Source of the DNA: Mesostigma viride
Taxonomy: Eukaryota > Streptophyta > Mesostigmatophyceae > Mesostigmatales > Mesostigmataceae
DNA: 64,000 nt
Direction of reading: 5' to 3'
NCBI GenBank assembly: GCA_009746045.1
Contig: RPFO01000276.1
Span: 4,247,707-4,311,706, forward strand
Part shown: positions 42,641 to 54,027 of the stretch, one piece after another
How the letters are laid out: each line of letters begins with the position of its first letter
Numbering within the stretch: the first letter of the stretch is position 1
Made by a program: the position numbers and the translations under genes
The notes under the pieces: generated by a model
What the model was told of the DNA's origin: nothing
The model's input: the letters and a program-made list of their open reading frames with translations, nothing else
The model's database searches: none

Positions 42641-43270
42641 CGTTTACCCCACGAGGAGTCGAGGACACCATACCATCAGCTAGTCACATCTTCCCATATG
42701 CGCAAGGGTTAAGGCGTTCAAACAACGCGCCTAGCCGCCAACTGCCTGAGGTGCAAGCGCAACGTCCAGCTCAGGTTTACTTTTGGTCGTTGATGGGTTT
42801 AGATCGGACGACAAGGAGACGGTACGCGCCTCGAGAATTGGAAATTGCGCCAAAAGCTTTCCACGGCCAGATGCGGGGAGGTCCACCTATTGGAACCTGT
42901 TACACTAAATCTCTGTCGACTTGGTCCACGTGGGATCCTATTTAATAATTTGGCAAGCGAACGCCGTCCGCCATTATTTAGGGCATCGCGGAGTACACCT
43001 CCAATCCCGTGAGCGCGGGCGAGCAGGCAGCCAATCGAGGAGACAGCCGGGGTCGAGTACACTGGATCCCTACCGTTGCAATTTTGCCGGCACAACCCTC
43101 GTACATTTACCACAGCGAGACACGTCGCGGCCGTCTCATGCAGGCTCTGACAAAGCTCCGTTGGAACGAAGTAACTGCAATTCACCCCAATTGCAGGGTG
43201 GCCGTTCGACCCCAAACCATCAACGGCCTGGCGACGTTGCGCCGACTTTGCAAGGCAACGACAACAAGAC

Positions 43271-43330
43271 GTGTACCTTGGCAATCAGGGGAACTGCGCG
43301 GCAGGGCAGCCATAGCGTTGAGGTCTCCCA
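43271..43330 (-). repeat. junction repeat X, inverted copy
   Basis: Reverse complement of 15350-15411, directly outside the right arm of palindrome A. Confidence 0.75.
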
Positions 43331-43410
43331 TATTGACTGGGACAATAAACCAAATGATGGTCGACCATCGCCCTGGATCCAGCTAGGCCGAAAAGCCATG
43401 AGTTAGGGTA

Positions 43411-43442
43411 GGAGGGCCTGCATCAACTGATGCAGGCCCTCC
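43411..43442. other. perfect hairpin, 14-bp stem
   Basis: GGAGGGCCTGCATC, a 4-base loop (AACT), then the exact complement. It lies 40 bp before the CACTA transposase start. There is no T-run after it, so it is not a bacterial-type terminator. It could be a transposon subterminal structure or an RNA hairpin in the 5' leader. Confidence 0.5.
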
Positions 43443-43481
43443 ACAGCGCTTGCCGGGTTTTTCTTTGCTAGTTTGACGGAA

Positions 43482-46400
43482 ATGGCGGGCACGATGCACG
43501 GCTCCGTGGATGAGTACATGATGGGCGAGCCGGCTGCCGATGACAAAGCCAATGTTGATGCCCGCAAGTGGGAGGAGGCCCGTGAGTTTGCCTACAATTA
43601 TGAGGAAACTGCGAAACGCATTCATGCTGACACCACGCTCTATCCGGGGTCGTCCAGGACGTCCATTGTAACGTGGTTGGAACTCTTGTCCTTGCTTGGA
43701 AAGAACGGCGCATCTGCGCAGTTTGCTGATGAGCTTTTCAAGTTTATCTAGCTCCGACATTCTGCCGGCGGGAAACCAGGTACCGCATTCAGTTGGTACA
43801 GCCCGGTCCGTGATGAAAAATCTTGGACTTGGCTACCAAGTTTTCGATGCCTGCCCATGGGACTTGTATCTGTATAAAGACAAGACTGTAAACCAATGCC
43901 CTGAATGCCACCGGAACCGTTTCGAGACTTATGAAGACCGTAATGGAGAGACCGTGGTCACCAGTAGACCGCACCGGCAGGTTCGCAAGTTTTCTCTCAA
44001 GGATCGGATCCGGGCTCTTTTCAGAATACCCGAGATGTCACGAGCATTCCAGTACGCATGGGAGAATCGATCCAAGAAGCCTGACGGACCCAAGAAGAAG
44101 ATCCATGGGATTTAAGGTCAGTTTGGCCTTCCCGGTTTTTTGCTTTCACTAATTTTATTTTTCGCCCATCAAGTTTGACTTAAGTTTGTTCTAGTTCACT
44201 GTGTCCTGTTTTTGTTGCAAAGTCTTCTCTGTGTTTCTCTGGATAAAGGTTACTTGTGCTAAAATTTTCACGTGCTTGCATATTTCCCTTGGCTTTTGTT
44301 CACTTTCGTGCACCGTCCGGCAGATTCCAGGTCCTGGCAGCGCATGGCTGATGAGTACCCCTAGCTTGCCCAGGATCCACGCAACCTTGTGATCGGGGTG
44401 TGCTTCGACGGTGTCTGTCCTCGCTTCTGGGTAGACACGTACTCCTGCTGGCCCCTATTTGCCATTTTTTTCAACCTCCCCGAGTGGGCCTCCATCAACA
44501 AGCATTTTTGTCCTATGGTGCTCCTTGTGGGTGCTCACAAAGGGAAAGCCCCGAAGAAAATGCGCATCTTCCTTGAACTTCTTGTCGATGACCAGGTGCG
44601 CCAGCTGTTTGAGGGCTTCTATATCTGCGACGTCATGGATGGGAACGATGAGACTGGAAACTTCATCACTGCGTTAATTTATGTCTTGCTCCTCCTGACT
44701 ACTGTATGCACGAGTACCCGGCACTTTCAAAGCTCATCAACATGCCGGACGCAGGGTATGACGGCTGCCTAAAACATGGTCCCAAATGGAAGGGCATCTT
44801 CTTTTCAAAGGGCAAGATTGTGTTCCTTGGCAATAACCGCATGCTACCTCTCGACGACCCACAGCGTGGCACCACGGAGCCAGACCCTGGCGTCATGACC
44901 TACGCTGAGTACCTGAAAAATTGCGAGGACAAATGAGCGCCTGCCTGAGGCTTTTTCGCGGCTGCCGTACTGGCCGAAGCTTCCACACCGTAACGCAATC
45001 GACGAATTCCATCTGGCTTCGAACTTCCTTCTGCGCTTGGTGAATTGCACCAAGGTTAAGTAAATTACTTGTATTGTGGTGTTTCTTTTAAATTTGCACT
45101 TTCTATTTTTTAATTCAGAAAATGCTGCATGCATGGCACTTGCTGGCCAGCATTTTTGTACTTTCATATTAATGGGTTTCGTATCCTACTATTGCTTCAT
45201 TTCGCTGCATGGCTGTGCAGGTGGCGCTGCCCCCAAGAGGGTGCGGTTGCGACTCGAGGAGCTCGGTGTAAATCCCGAATTGTGGATGACGAGGGAGGAG
45301 TGCACGACAGTTGCTCGTGATGGAACCGAGAAGACCTCTGTCAAGTACACGGGCAGGCAACCCGGTTTTGAGCTGACCAAGGAAGAGAAGAAAGAAATCA
45401 AGGGTGAGTTTTGCGCTAGGTTTAAAGATTTCCCTGCTATTTTGTTTGATTTTTCTTCTTATGTTATCGAATTAGTATATTCTGCTCAATTTGCTTTGGC
45501 TCCCCGCATTTGTTTGTCTTGTGGGGGCTTTGGTGGCTGAATGTAATGGTCAGCTGAGTATCGGTTGTTGGATGGGAACCTGAACTTTTTGTTGGTTTGA
45601 TGATGGCCTTTTTCCCATTTTGCTGGTAACTGGTTTCATGCATGTTTGGCAGGTAAGGTTGTGGCATTTATCTGACTTTTTTTTCATGGCTTTGTGTGGG
45701 ATTCTTTTGTTTTTATGCAGCCCTTGAGAGGCGCCTCTGAATGTCCCTGCCCGACTGCTTTTCAGGACGGATAGTCGGGCTGCTGTGCGACGGTAAAGCT
45801 GAGCAAAAGGCCAAGACGCATGACAAAATTGTCTATATCTGCAAGTTCTTACCTGTGATGCTGCGTGGTCGTCTGCACCCGGTTGCCCGTGGGGCGTTTC
45901 TGGAAGCTTCGGCGGCCTGGGATGCTGCTTTCAGTGGCAGAATTCTCACGCAGGAGGAGCTAGATGAGGTTGGCATGATTTCTGATTTGGCACGCCGCAA
46001 AGGTGAAAACCATTTGCGTTCAGTGCCGGTCCGCGGAAAACGCGGAAAACGCGATCTGGCATGATGTTTGTGCGGCAGTGGCCAGGATGGAGGGGGTCAT
46101 TCCCGCCAGTGAAATGTCTCGGTCGATGTACGCTGCAGCCCATTTGGCAGCTCAGATCTCGGAGCTTGGCCCCCCGGACGGCAGGAGCATGGCGTGGGGC
46201 GAGAGACAAATGAAAGTGGCTTGTTCTGGACCCATGTTGAACAACAACATCGAGCACTCCATGGGGCGGTCATTCGTGGAGTTCGAGGAGCTGACGCTCC
46301 TGTCATCCATCATCCATGAGACCTCCGGGGTAAGTATATTCTCAATGTGGTTTGTCATTAAGAATTGTCATCTGGATTTGTTCATATTTTTTTTCATGAT

Positions 46401-48182
46401 TGTCCTTCACCTTTGCTGATTCCATGTTTTTTTTTTCCATGCAAATGATCTCATGCGTGCAGGTCAAGAGCAAACACTACATCTGGGACATTCTGACCTC
46501 AGACCCGGCCTCCCGGGTTGAAGACCTGGGCAAGAGGCCTCCTCGCAAGGGGCGGTACGAGTTTTCCCTAGACGAGCTGAAGGAGGTGCGGGCATTGCCG
46601 GTGCAAGAGGCGCTGCCAAAAGCGACCTACGATGACCCGGCGATCAATGGAGACGAGAAGTATTGGTAAGCTTTTTTATGCAAGTTGTGTTTTTCTGAAT
46701 TATACTTGTATTGGCTGTTTGCTGCAGGTTTATCAGTTGTGTATACTCACATGTTAGTTACACTAAGGGGTCAATTCCTTTGGATGTCATCTTTGATAAC
46801 AGTCACTTTGCATTTTCGCCCCCTGAAACTTGTTCGCTGACCTGAATACCACCTTGTATTCTTGTGCGTGTGTATGTATTTTGCAGGGGTCTCCACAGCA
46901 AAAAGGATCCAGATTACGTGCAGACGTGGGGAACATTAAACCAGGAGCCTCTTGTGCCCAAGCGCATCAAGGCGGCTGTGGCTGGGGTGGTAGGCACGGC
47001 AGATGAACACGATAGAGTGCACTTGTACGGCTTGATCAACTATCGCACCGAGCATGCTGACAATACACAAGCCATGCGGCACCGTAGTTCTGGGATTGCA
47101 TACCATGGGCCGGATCGTGAGTTGGGGTTTGGGGTAATCACGCACATTTTGCAGACGACTATTGTTGCACCTACTGTAGAATGGCCCAAGCAGTTGGTGC
47201 TTAGGGTCGAGCTTTTCGACCCTAGTCAGGTGGCTCACCGTCCTAGTGAAAGGTTGATCCTTATCAGCAGTGCCAAGGCCTTCCGTACCCCCAAGTTAGT
47301 TTTACCTACATCTGTGAGCTCAGTGGGGTATGTGGTGGACGAGTGCTATGAGCCTGAAATGGCGGTGATTATGGCGAAGCTGCCATGGAACATGGCCAAC
47401 GATGCGCAAGGGCCTTTTAGCGATGTTGTGTCGCGCTCGCTGGGCATTGACAGGAACGATCAGCCCTTGTATGTCATTTCAGATTACGAAGTGCCAGCAG
47501 AACCTGCCACTTCCGCGAAGAAGAAGAAGAAGAAGAAGAAGAAGAAGAAGAAGAAGAAGAAGAAGAAGAAGAAGAAGAAGAAGAAGAAGAAGAAGAAGAA
47601 GAAGAAGAAGAAGAAGAAGAAGAAGAAGAAGAAGAAGAAGAAGAAGAAGAAGAAGAAGAAGAAGAAGAAGAAGAAGAAGAAGAAGAAGAAGAAGAAGAAG
47701 AAGAAGAAGGTGAAGAAGAAGAAGGTGAAGAAGAAGAAGAAGAAGAAGAAGAAGAAGAAGAAGAAGAAGAAGAAGAAGAAGAAGAAGAAGAAGAAGAAGA
47801 AGAAGAAGAAGAAGAAGAAGAAGAAGAAGAAGAAGAAGAAGAAGAAGAAGAAGAAGAAGAAGAAGAAGAAGAAGAAGAAGAAGAAGAAGAAGAAGAAGAA
47901 GAAGAAGAAGAAGAAGAAGAAGAAGAAGAAGAAACAGCCTCCCGCTAAGAAGAAGCAGAAAGCGGCACCCAGCAAAGCGCCAAAGCCACGGGGGGCTAAG
48001 GATGCTGCTGCTTCGGTGGCAGGTCCAAGCTCTGCGCCGACACGCACTACAGTAGTGGCAGGCGCCGTGCGGCGGTGGACTATGGAGAGACAAGTGGTGG
48101 CGAGGACGCCTCTGATGACATTGATGAGGACACCTCAGATGACACTCATGACAGTGATGAGGCTGAGGCTGAGTTTTGGTGA
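43482..48182 (+). pseudogene. CACTA (Tnp2-type) transposase, multi-exon, inactivated
   Basis: Segments follow the Transposase_21 then DUF4218 order: LYPGSSRTSIVTWLELL; LPAGNQVPHSVG and LGLGYQVFDACPWDLYLY; CPECHRNRF; DPRNLVIGVCFDG and DTYSCWPLF, NLPEW (44380-44490); ALSKLINMPDAGYDGC; RLPYWPKLPHRNAIDEFH; KKRVRLRLEELG-like exon (45221-45401); QKAKTHDKIVYICKFLPVML; then ARMEGVIPASEM ... MAWGERQMK (DUF4218, 46085-46210). Introns with GT-AG ends separate later exons (about 46331-46462, 46666-46887). The last exon reads GLHSKKDPDYVQTWG to a Lys-rich tail and ends DEAEAEFW, TGA 48180-48182. Damage: frame breaks near 43750, 44670, 44934 and 46060, a TAA before a donor at 44113, and a TAG inside YP-LAQDPRN at 44362. 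Confidence 0.85.
47518..47933 (+). repeat. (AAG)n trinucleotide expansion in the transposase gene
   Basis: 416 bp of AAG with two GTG interruptions (near 47709 and 47724), in frame with the preceding coding sequence, giving about 137 Lys. The second CACTA copy at 51640-52314 has no such tract, only a normal Lys/Arg/Gly-rich region. Confidence 0.95.
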
Positions 48183-48309
48183 CCAATATGAGGCTATGGC
48201 CTGGATTCCTTGTTTCTTTCACAACCATATTTATTTATTCTATTTTAATGAACCATCTCTACCATGCTCACCGCTTGCAATGTGATGCGTTTGTATCAAG
48301 TGTGTGAAT

Positions 48310-48627
48310 CTCCTCGTTCTCAGTCCCTGTGGTTTTCTCAGTTTTCTCATTCCTTGTGATTTTCTCAGTTTTCTCAGCTCTTGTGGTTTTCTCAGTTTTC
48401 TCAGTTGTGGCCTTGGACTCGTTTGAGAAAATTGAGAATGATTCTCATTTTTTCTCAGCACTTCTCAGGCCATTTCTCATATTTCCTGAGAAATTTCTCA
48501 AATTCTGAGAAAAACCTGAGAATTTTCTCAGAAATTCTCAATTTTCCGAGAAAATTCTCAGAAAACCCCTGAAATTGAGAAAATCTGAGAAAAAACTGAA
48601 AATATTCTCTACCCCCTCTTCCTAGTG
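48310..48627 (+). repeat. CACTA terminus 2: TTCTCA/TGAGAA subterminal repeats
   Basis: First half mostly TTCTCA, second half mostly TGAGAA, so the array can fold on itself. Ends CTTCCTAGTG. Confidence 0.8.
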
Positions 48628-48685
48628 AAGGCAGGACCAGCCGTTGGCTCCACTATTAATAACCCTGTCCACCGGCGCGGGAATA

Positions 48686-50834
48686 AACTCAACTCAACTC
48701 AACTCAACTCAACTCAACTCAACTCAACTCAACTCAACTCAACTCAACTCAACTCAACTCAACTCAACTCAACTCAGCTCAACTCAACTCAACTCAACTC
48801 AACTCAACTCAACTCAACTCAACTCAACTCAACTCAACTCAACTCAACTCAACTCAACTCAACTCAACTCAACTCAACTCAACTCAACTCAACTCAACTC
48901 AACTCAACTCAACTCAACTCAACTCAACTCAACTCAACTCAACTCAACTCAACTCAACTCAACTCAACTCAAGTCAACTCAACTCAAGTCAACTCAACTC
49001 AACTCAACTCAACTCAACTCAACTCAACTCAACTCAACTCAACTCAACTCAACACAACTCAACTCAACTCAAGTCAAGTACAGTCAACTCGACTCGACTC
49101 GACTCGACTCGACTCGACTCGACTCGACTCGACTCGACTCGACTCGACTCGACTCGACTCGACTCGACTCGACTCGACTCAACTCGACGCGACGCGACGC
49201 GACGCGACGCGACGCGACGCGACGCGACGCGACGCCACGCCACGCCACGCCACGCCACGCCACGCCACGCCACGCCACGCCACGCCACGCCACGCCACGC
49301 CACGCCACGCCACGCCACGCCACGCCACGCCACGCCACGCCACGCCACGCCACGCCACGCCACGCCACGCCACGCCACGCCACGCCACGCCACGCCACGC
49401 GACGCGACGCGACGCGACGCGACGCGACGCGACGCGACGCGACGCGACGCGACGCGACGCGACGCCACGCGACGCCACGCGACGCCACGCGACGCCACGC
49501 CACGCCACGCCACGCCACGCCACGCCACGCCACGCCACGCCACGCCACGCCACGCCACGCCACGCCACGCCACGCCACGCCACGCCACGCCACGCCACGC
49601 CACGCCACGCCACGCCACGCCACGCCACGCCACGCCACGCCACGCCACGCCACGCCACGCCACGCCACGCCACGCCACGCCACGCCACGCCACGCCACGC
49701 CACGCCACGCCACGCCACGCCACGCCACGCCACGCCACGCCACGCCACGCCACGCCACGCCACGCCACGCCACGCCACGCCACGCCACGCCACGCCACGC
49801 CACGCCACGCCACGCCACGCCCACGCCACGCCACGCCACGCCACGCCACGCCACGCCACGCCACGCCACGCCACGCCACGCCACGCCACGCCACGCCACG
49901 CCACGCCACGCCACGCCACGCCACGCCACGCCACGCCACGCCACGCCACGCCACGCCACGCCACGCCACGCCACGCGACTCAACTCAACTCAACTCAACT
50001 CAACTCAACTCAACTCAACTCAACTCAACTCAACTCAACTCAACTCAACTCAACTCAACTCAACTCATCTCAACTCAACTCAACTCAACTCAACTCAACT
50101 CAACTCAACTCAACTCAACTCAACTCAACTCAACTCAACTCAACTCAACTCAACTCAACTCAACTCAACTCAACTCAACTCAACTCAACTCAACTCAACT
50201 CAACTCAACTCAACTCAACTCAACTCAACTCAACTCAACTCAACTCAACTCAACTCAACTCAACTCAACTCAACTCAACTCAACTCAACTCAACTCAACT
50301 CAACTCAACTCAACTCAACTCAACTCAACTCAACTCAACTCAACTCAACTCAACTCAACTCAACTCAACTCAACTCAACTCAACTCAACTCAACTCAACT
50401 CAACTCAACTCAACTCAACTCAACTCAACTCAACTCAACTCAACTCAACTCAACTCAACTCAACTCAACTCAACTCAACTCAACTCAACTCAACTCAACT
50501 CAACTCAACTCAACTCAACTCAACTCAACTCAACTCAACTCAACTCAACTCAACTCAACTCAACTCAACTCAACTCAACTCAACTCAACTCAACTCAACT
50601 CAACTCAACTCAACTCAACTCAACTCAACTCAACTCAACTCAACTCAACTCAACTCAACTCAACTCAACTCAACTCAACTCAACTCAACTCAACTCAACT
50701 CAACTCAACTCAACTCAACTCAACTCAACTCAACTCAACTCAACTCAACTCAACTCAACTCAACTCAACTCAACTCAACTCAACTCAACTCAACTCAACT
50801 CAACTCAACTCAACTCAACTCAACTCAACTCAAC
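48686..50834. repeat. 2.1-kb pentanucleotide satellite mosaic
   Basis: Blocks in order: AACTC (48686-49070), GACTC (49087-49180), GACGC (49186-49231), CACGC (to 49399), GACGC (49400-49473), mixed GACGC/CACGC (to 49495), CACGC (to 49974), AACTC (49979-50834). Each block differs from its neighbour by one base per unit, except at the right CACGC/AACTC border. One extra C near 49820 shifts the phase. No gene is present; all open frames arise from the repeat. Confidence 0.98.
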
Positions 50835-51640
50835 CCCTCGATCAGCAGTGACTTGTGAGCTACGTCGAGCAAACATCGACTCCACTTTTGCGTTGTGACT
50901 TTGTGATCGTTGAGCGTTCAAACTCGCAATCGTGCACAACCCCGCGGCTCGCACCGCGCAGCGCCGGACTTTGAACGGAACGGTTGGAACCGCAAACTGC
51001 CGATAAACGTACAGTTACAGTAACCAGTAGTCAACAATGAAAACCACAGGTATTTCCATATTTGCCGTCCTGCTAAACCCTATAAAACGCTTGGTCCTGC
51101 CTTTGCCGGACAACCATTGGAGCATGGTATAAATTGCGGCGACAACGATTTCTGATTGTTGGCTGACAGACTGACAGCGGACAATTAATTAACGCGAAGT
51201 CACTAAAGCAAATAGGCAGTGAGAACATTCTACACAAGAGCTCTTAGTTCGGGCTTTAGAGAAGTAGTACCTTCCTGTCAATTAATGGAACAAGGATACG
51301 GTGCCGGCATCCGTTTATTCCGAAGCCGGTACGGGCAAGGCTAGGGAACTGGCGTTGGAATAAACTGAACTGAACAAAACTGAAATGAAAGCCGTTATGG
51401 TGCCGTGAAATAGCCGCATGACGACAGCGCCGTTCCAAACTTTCGACTTCGCGCCCGACCTCTCCCAACTGTTACCTATTAGACCCGGCGTTTGTCGGCT
51501 TGGTCCAACGATGAGTGTCACGAAAAATTATTAGTTTGAAGTGGTTGCGATAAGGCAACGCAACCCTGCACCTAGCCGCACCATGCATTCCATAAACGCC
51601 CACAGCAGCCATGTTAGGCCGGAATAGACACAGCATTTCC
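50835..51640. other. intergenic, nothing recognised
   Basis: Unique-looking DNA between the satellite and the second CACTA fragment. No supported frame. Confidence 0.5.
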
Positions 51641-51641
51641 A

Positions 51642-52314
51642 GTGGTTGAATGGAGTCTGCAAGTATTTCTCAAAGTCGCTCTGTTTGATGCAGCATGTGT
51701 GAAAGAGCTCCTCACAGAGGGTTTTACCCTTATTCCTTTAGGGGAGGCAGCGCCCCAAGCAGGCTGCTTTAGTGCTTCTTGGGAGCGTCTGCTCCGTGGG
51801 TTTTGTAGTAGATCCTCAGTATGCCCCAGAGATTGTGATTGTGCACTGCAAATCGCCATGGCAGATGGTGAAGGAAACCAGTGCTGCTGCCCAGCATGTA
51901 CTGTCCCGTGCTGCGAGTGTTCAGTTGAAAACTACTGGTGTTTATGCTGACATGAACCTAGAACACAAGTTGATCCTTAGTTTTAAGCGAAAGGACGTTG
52001 CTGCACGAGCCCGTTCACGTGGCAAGGGCACGGCCGAGGAGGAGGCACAAGAAGATAGCGCCGCACCCACAGCGGCAGAGCCACAAGCTACCACTGGCCG
52101 GGGCCGAGGCCGTTCACGTGGCAAGCGAACTGCTGGCACAGGACCAAGCAGGTCGCGTGGGAAGCGCAGGTCTGTGGCAGGGACTAGTTGCAGAACGTCG
52201 AGCCCTGAAAGCGAAGGCATGCCTGCACAGAGGAGAAGTGATAGGCGCCGTGCTACAGTAAATTATGCAGACAACTCTGACAGTCCTGCATACACTGATG
52301 ATGAGTGGACTTGA
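51642..52314 (+). pseudogene. second CACTA transposase, C-terminal fragment
   Basis: The first frame has WSLQVFLKVALFDAACVKEL and FTLIPLGEAAPQ. After a one-base shift near 51755 it continues ALVLLGSVCSVGFVVDPQYAPE, a Lys/Arg/Gly-rich RGRGRSRGKR region and RRSDRRRATVNYADNSDS to DDEWT and TGA (52312-52314). The order matches the last exon of the transposase at 46888-48182 (VLRVELFDPSQV ... SVSSVGYVVDECYEPE ... RRRAAVDYGETS ... W). So this is the same family, at moderate identity, and it lacks everything upstream. The absence of the poly-Lys tract shows the ancestral form of the tail. Confidence 0.7.
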
Positions 52315-52863
52315 TTTTTGTTTGTGGCATGCACAGTTTTTGCCTGCCTTTCACACCATAATTTTGAATTTTAATCTACATTTTATGTCGAAGGCATCCA
52401 TCCCTATAATGCATGAGTGTGCTGTCTCATGGACTTGAGAGTCTCAAGTGCCATGCTCTGTTTTTGACTCGGGCTGTTTTTCTTTGCGGTTTTCTGAGAA
52501 AAATCTCAGGGTCATGAGAAAATCTCAGGATCCTGAGTTTTTTAGCTTTTTCTCAGGGTTGTGAGGTTTTTTTTCTCAGGTAGTTCTTGCAAAACCAAGG
52601 CTTTTTGGAATCTCAGGGCAATCTCAGATTTTGAGCGAGTCAATCTCAGGCATTTCTCAGAATTTCTCAAAACTAGACCCCTTTTTTCTCAAGAAAATCT
52701 CATGACTTGAGAAAAAAGGAGACTGATTCTCAGGTTTTCTCAGGATGTCTTGAAAAAAATCTCAGGAAATCTCAGGATCTTATCAAAAATCTGTTAAACA
52801 ACCTCAAAATTTGAGAAAAAATCTCAGGAACGGAAGAAAAATCTCAACGCGGTTCTCCTAGTG
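52315..52863 (+). mobile_element. CACTA terminus 3 with TGAGAAAA/TCTCAG subterminal repeats
   Basis: About 350 bp of TCTCAGG and TGAGAAAA words ending TTCTCCTAGTG at 52863. Directly beyond it begins the 43-bp minisatellite. Confidence 0.75.
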
Positions 52864-53133
52864 TGGAGAAAACCTTGTCCTTGGAGATATTATATGTGAT
52901 GCACGGCCTCCGTCGGAAAGCCTTGTCCGCGGAGATACGATGCCTGCCCTTTGGTGGGGAAAACCTTGTCCGCGGAGATACGATGCCTGGCCTCGGCTGG
53001 GGAATATTTTACACGATGCCTGCCTCCGCTGGGGAAAACCTTGTCCGCGGATATACGATGCCTGGCCTCCGCTGGGGAAAACCTTGTCCGCGGATATACG
53101 ATGCCTGGCCTCCGCTGGGGAAAACCTTGTCCT
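52864..53133 (+). repeat. 43-bp minisatellite, block 1
   Basis: About six units of CGGAGATACGATGCCTGGCC followed by TCCGCTGGGGAAAACCTTGT and CCG. Broken on its left side by the CACTA terminus and joined on its right to the left arm of palindrome D at CCGCTGATGG. Confidence 0.9.
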
Positions 53134-53362
53134 CCGCTGATGGTGCGCGTGGCGCCGTCGACGTGCACATCCAAATGCAATGGACTGGTGAATCTGACGT
53201 GGTGGTACTGACCACATGGGCCGGGGGCTTCACCTCAATGCTGTCTACCCCACCTGATCGGATGATGTCAGCCAGGGTTGCCATGCGCGCCTTGTCAGTA
53301 TGGCTGTAACATTCCTGGCGCGCGGCTGTCCAGGTCCTGTGGTCTACGAGGTAACTGTTAAA

Positions 53363-53659
53363 CTAGTGAAGGCAGCGCTTCTCTTTGCAACAATAGCGCA
53401 TCACCATGTCGCCCGTAACAGCAGCCAACTTCTGCAGACGAAGCGCGGCTGTTCTCTGCTTGCCAAGACGTTTGGCTTCAGTTGGCGGTTCCTGTACGCC
53501 ATCGCGGAATGAAAATTCGTAATCGGGATCGTCGGCATCCCAGCTGTCATCCAATCTGCCATCCCACATGAGTACATCCGGCTCCATTGCGTCATCGCCC
53601 ATTGTGCCTACTCCGCCAGCATTCTCCCCATCTGTAAGCGCAACAACCTGGATTCCCAA
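53363..53659 (-). pseudogene. DUF7869-like transposase, N-terminal exon, left-arm copy
   Basis: 98 codons (GIQVVALTD, EPDVLMWDGRLDDSWDADD, EAKRLGKQRTAALRLQK, DMVMRYCCKEKRC), ending at the same TAG as the right-arm copy at 61219-61515. There are four differences in 98 residues. The arm ends 230 bp further on, so the rest of the gene is missing. RYCCKEKRC is the Cys motif that precedes the core in this family. Confidence 0.55.
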
Positions 53660-54027
53660 GCTCAGACTGCGATAGTAGAAACTTCACACCTAGGTACCTG
53701 GACGCAGCTATCCTACCATTACTATGTAGCCACAACTCATTATGTCACGTAGATCGGCCACCTCTAGTCTAGGTCCTGTCTGTTTTTGTCACCATTAAAT
53801 AGCATCCGCATTTCATACCATTCGTCCCCTGCAAAATCGAGAGGCGCCATTTAATTCGCACAACAAACGCTACAGCAGATTATTAGCAGCCCGTTGTCTC
53901 ACGTGCAGCACCTCTTTAAGACATTGTAATAGCACTGATGACACCGTGGCGTTGCTTGACAGCTAGCTCATCATGCCTGCGTACCTCTCACGCACTGTCT
54001 TCGGAGGAGGTTCCGACTTAGGATCGA

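Larger units (their letters stand above)
40107..43266 (-). repeat. palindrome A, right arm (uninterrupted)
   Basis: Reverse complement of 21053-22267 plus 37956-39284. It retains the original order of the arm, including about 230 bp (41829-42054) lost or displaced on the left. Confidence 0.9.
43411..48627 (+). mobile_element. CACTA element 1 (decayed, 5' end not found)
   Basis: The Tnp2/DUF4218 transposase gene on the plus strand is followed by about 300 bp of TTCTCA/TGAGAA subterminal repeats (48310-48610) and the terminus CTTCCTAGTG at 48618-48627. A matching CACTAGGAAG start is not present upstream, so the 5' end is lost or the element has been joined to the palindrome A border. Confidence 0.6.

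Noticed and set aside
44113-44364. TAA and TAG at places where Gln would fit the CACTA transposase, suggesting a nuclear code with UAR as Gln
   Set aside because: The long frames at 24185-25342 and 5768-10470 contain many Gln codons, all CAR, and several genes end in double or clustered TAG. C-to-T decay of CAA and CAG in a pseudogene explains the stops.
47479-48228. Poly-Leu and poly-Phe frames on the minus strand
   Set aside because: Antisense of the AAG tract.
48625-50898. Long frames encoding LNSTQ- and RHATP-type repeats
   Set aside because: They arise from the pentanucleotide satellite, which is open in several frames on both strands; there is no sign of a gene.
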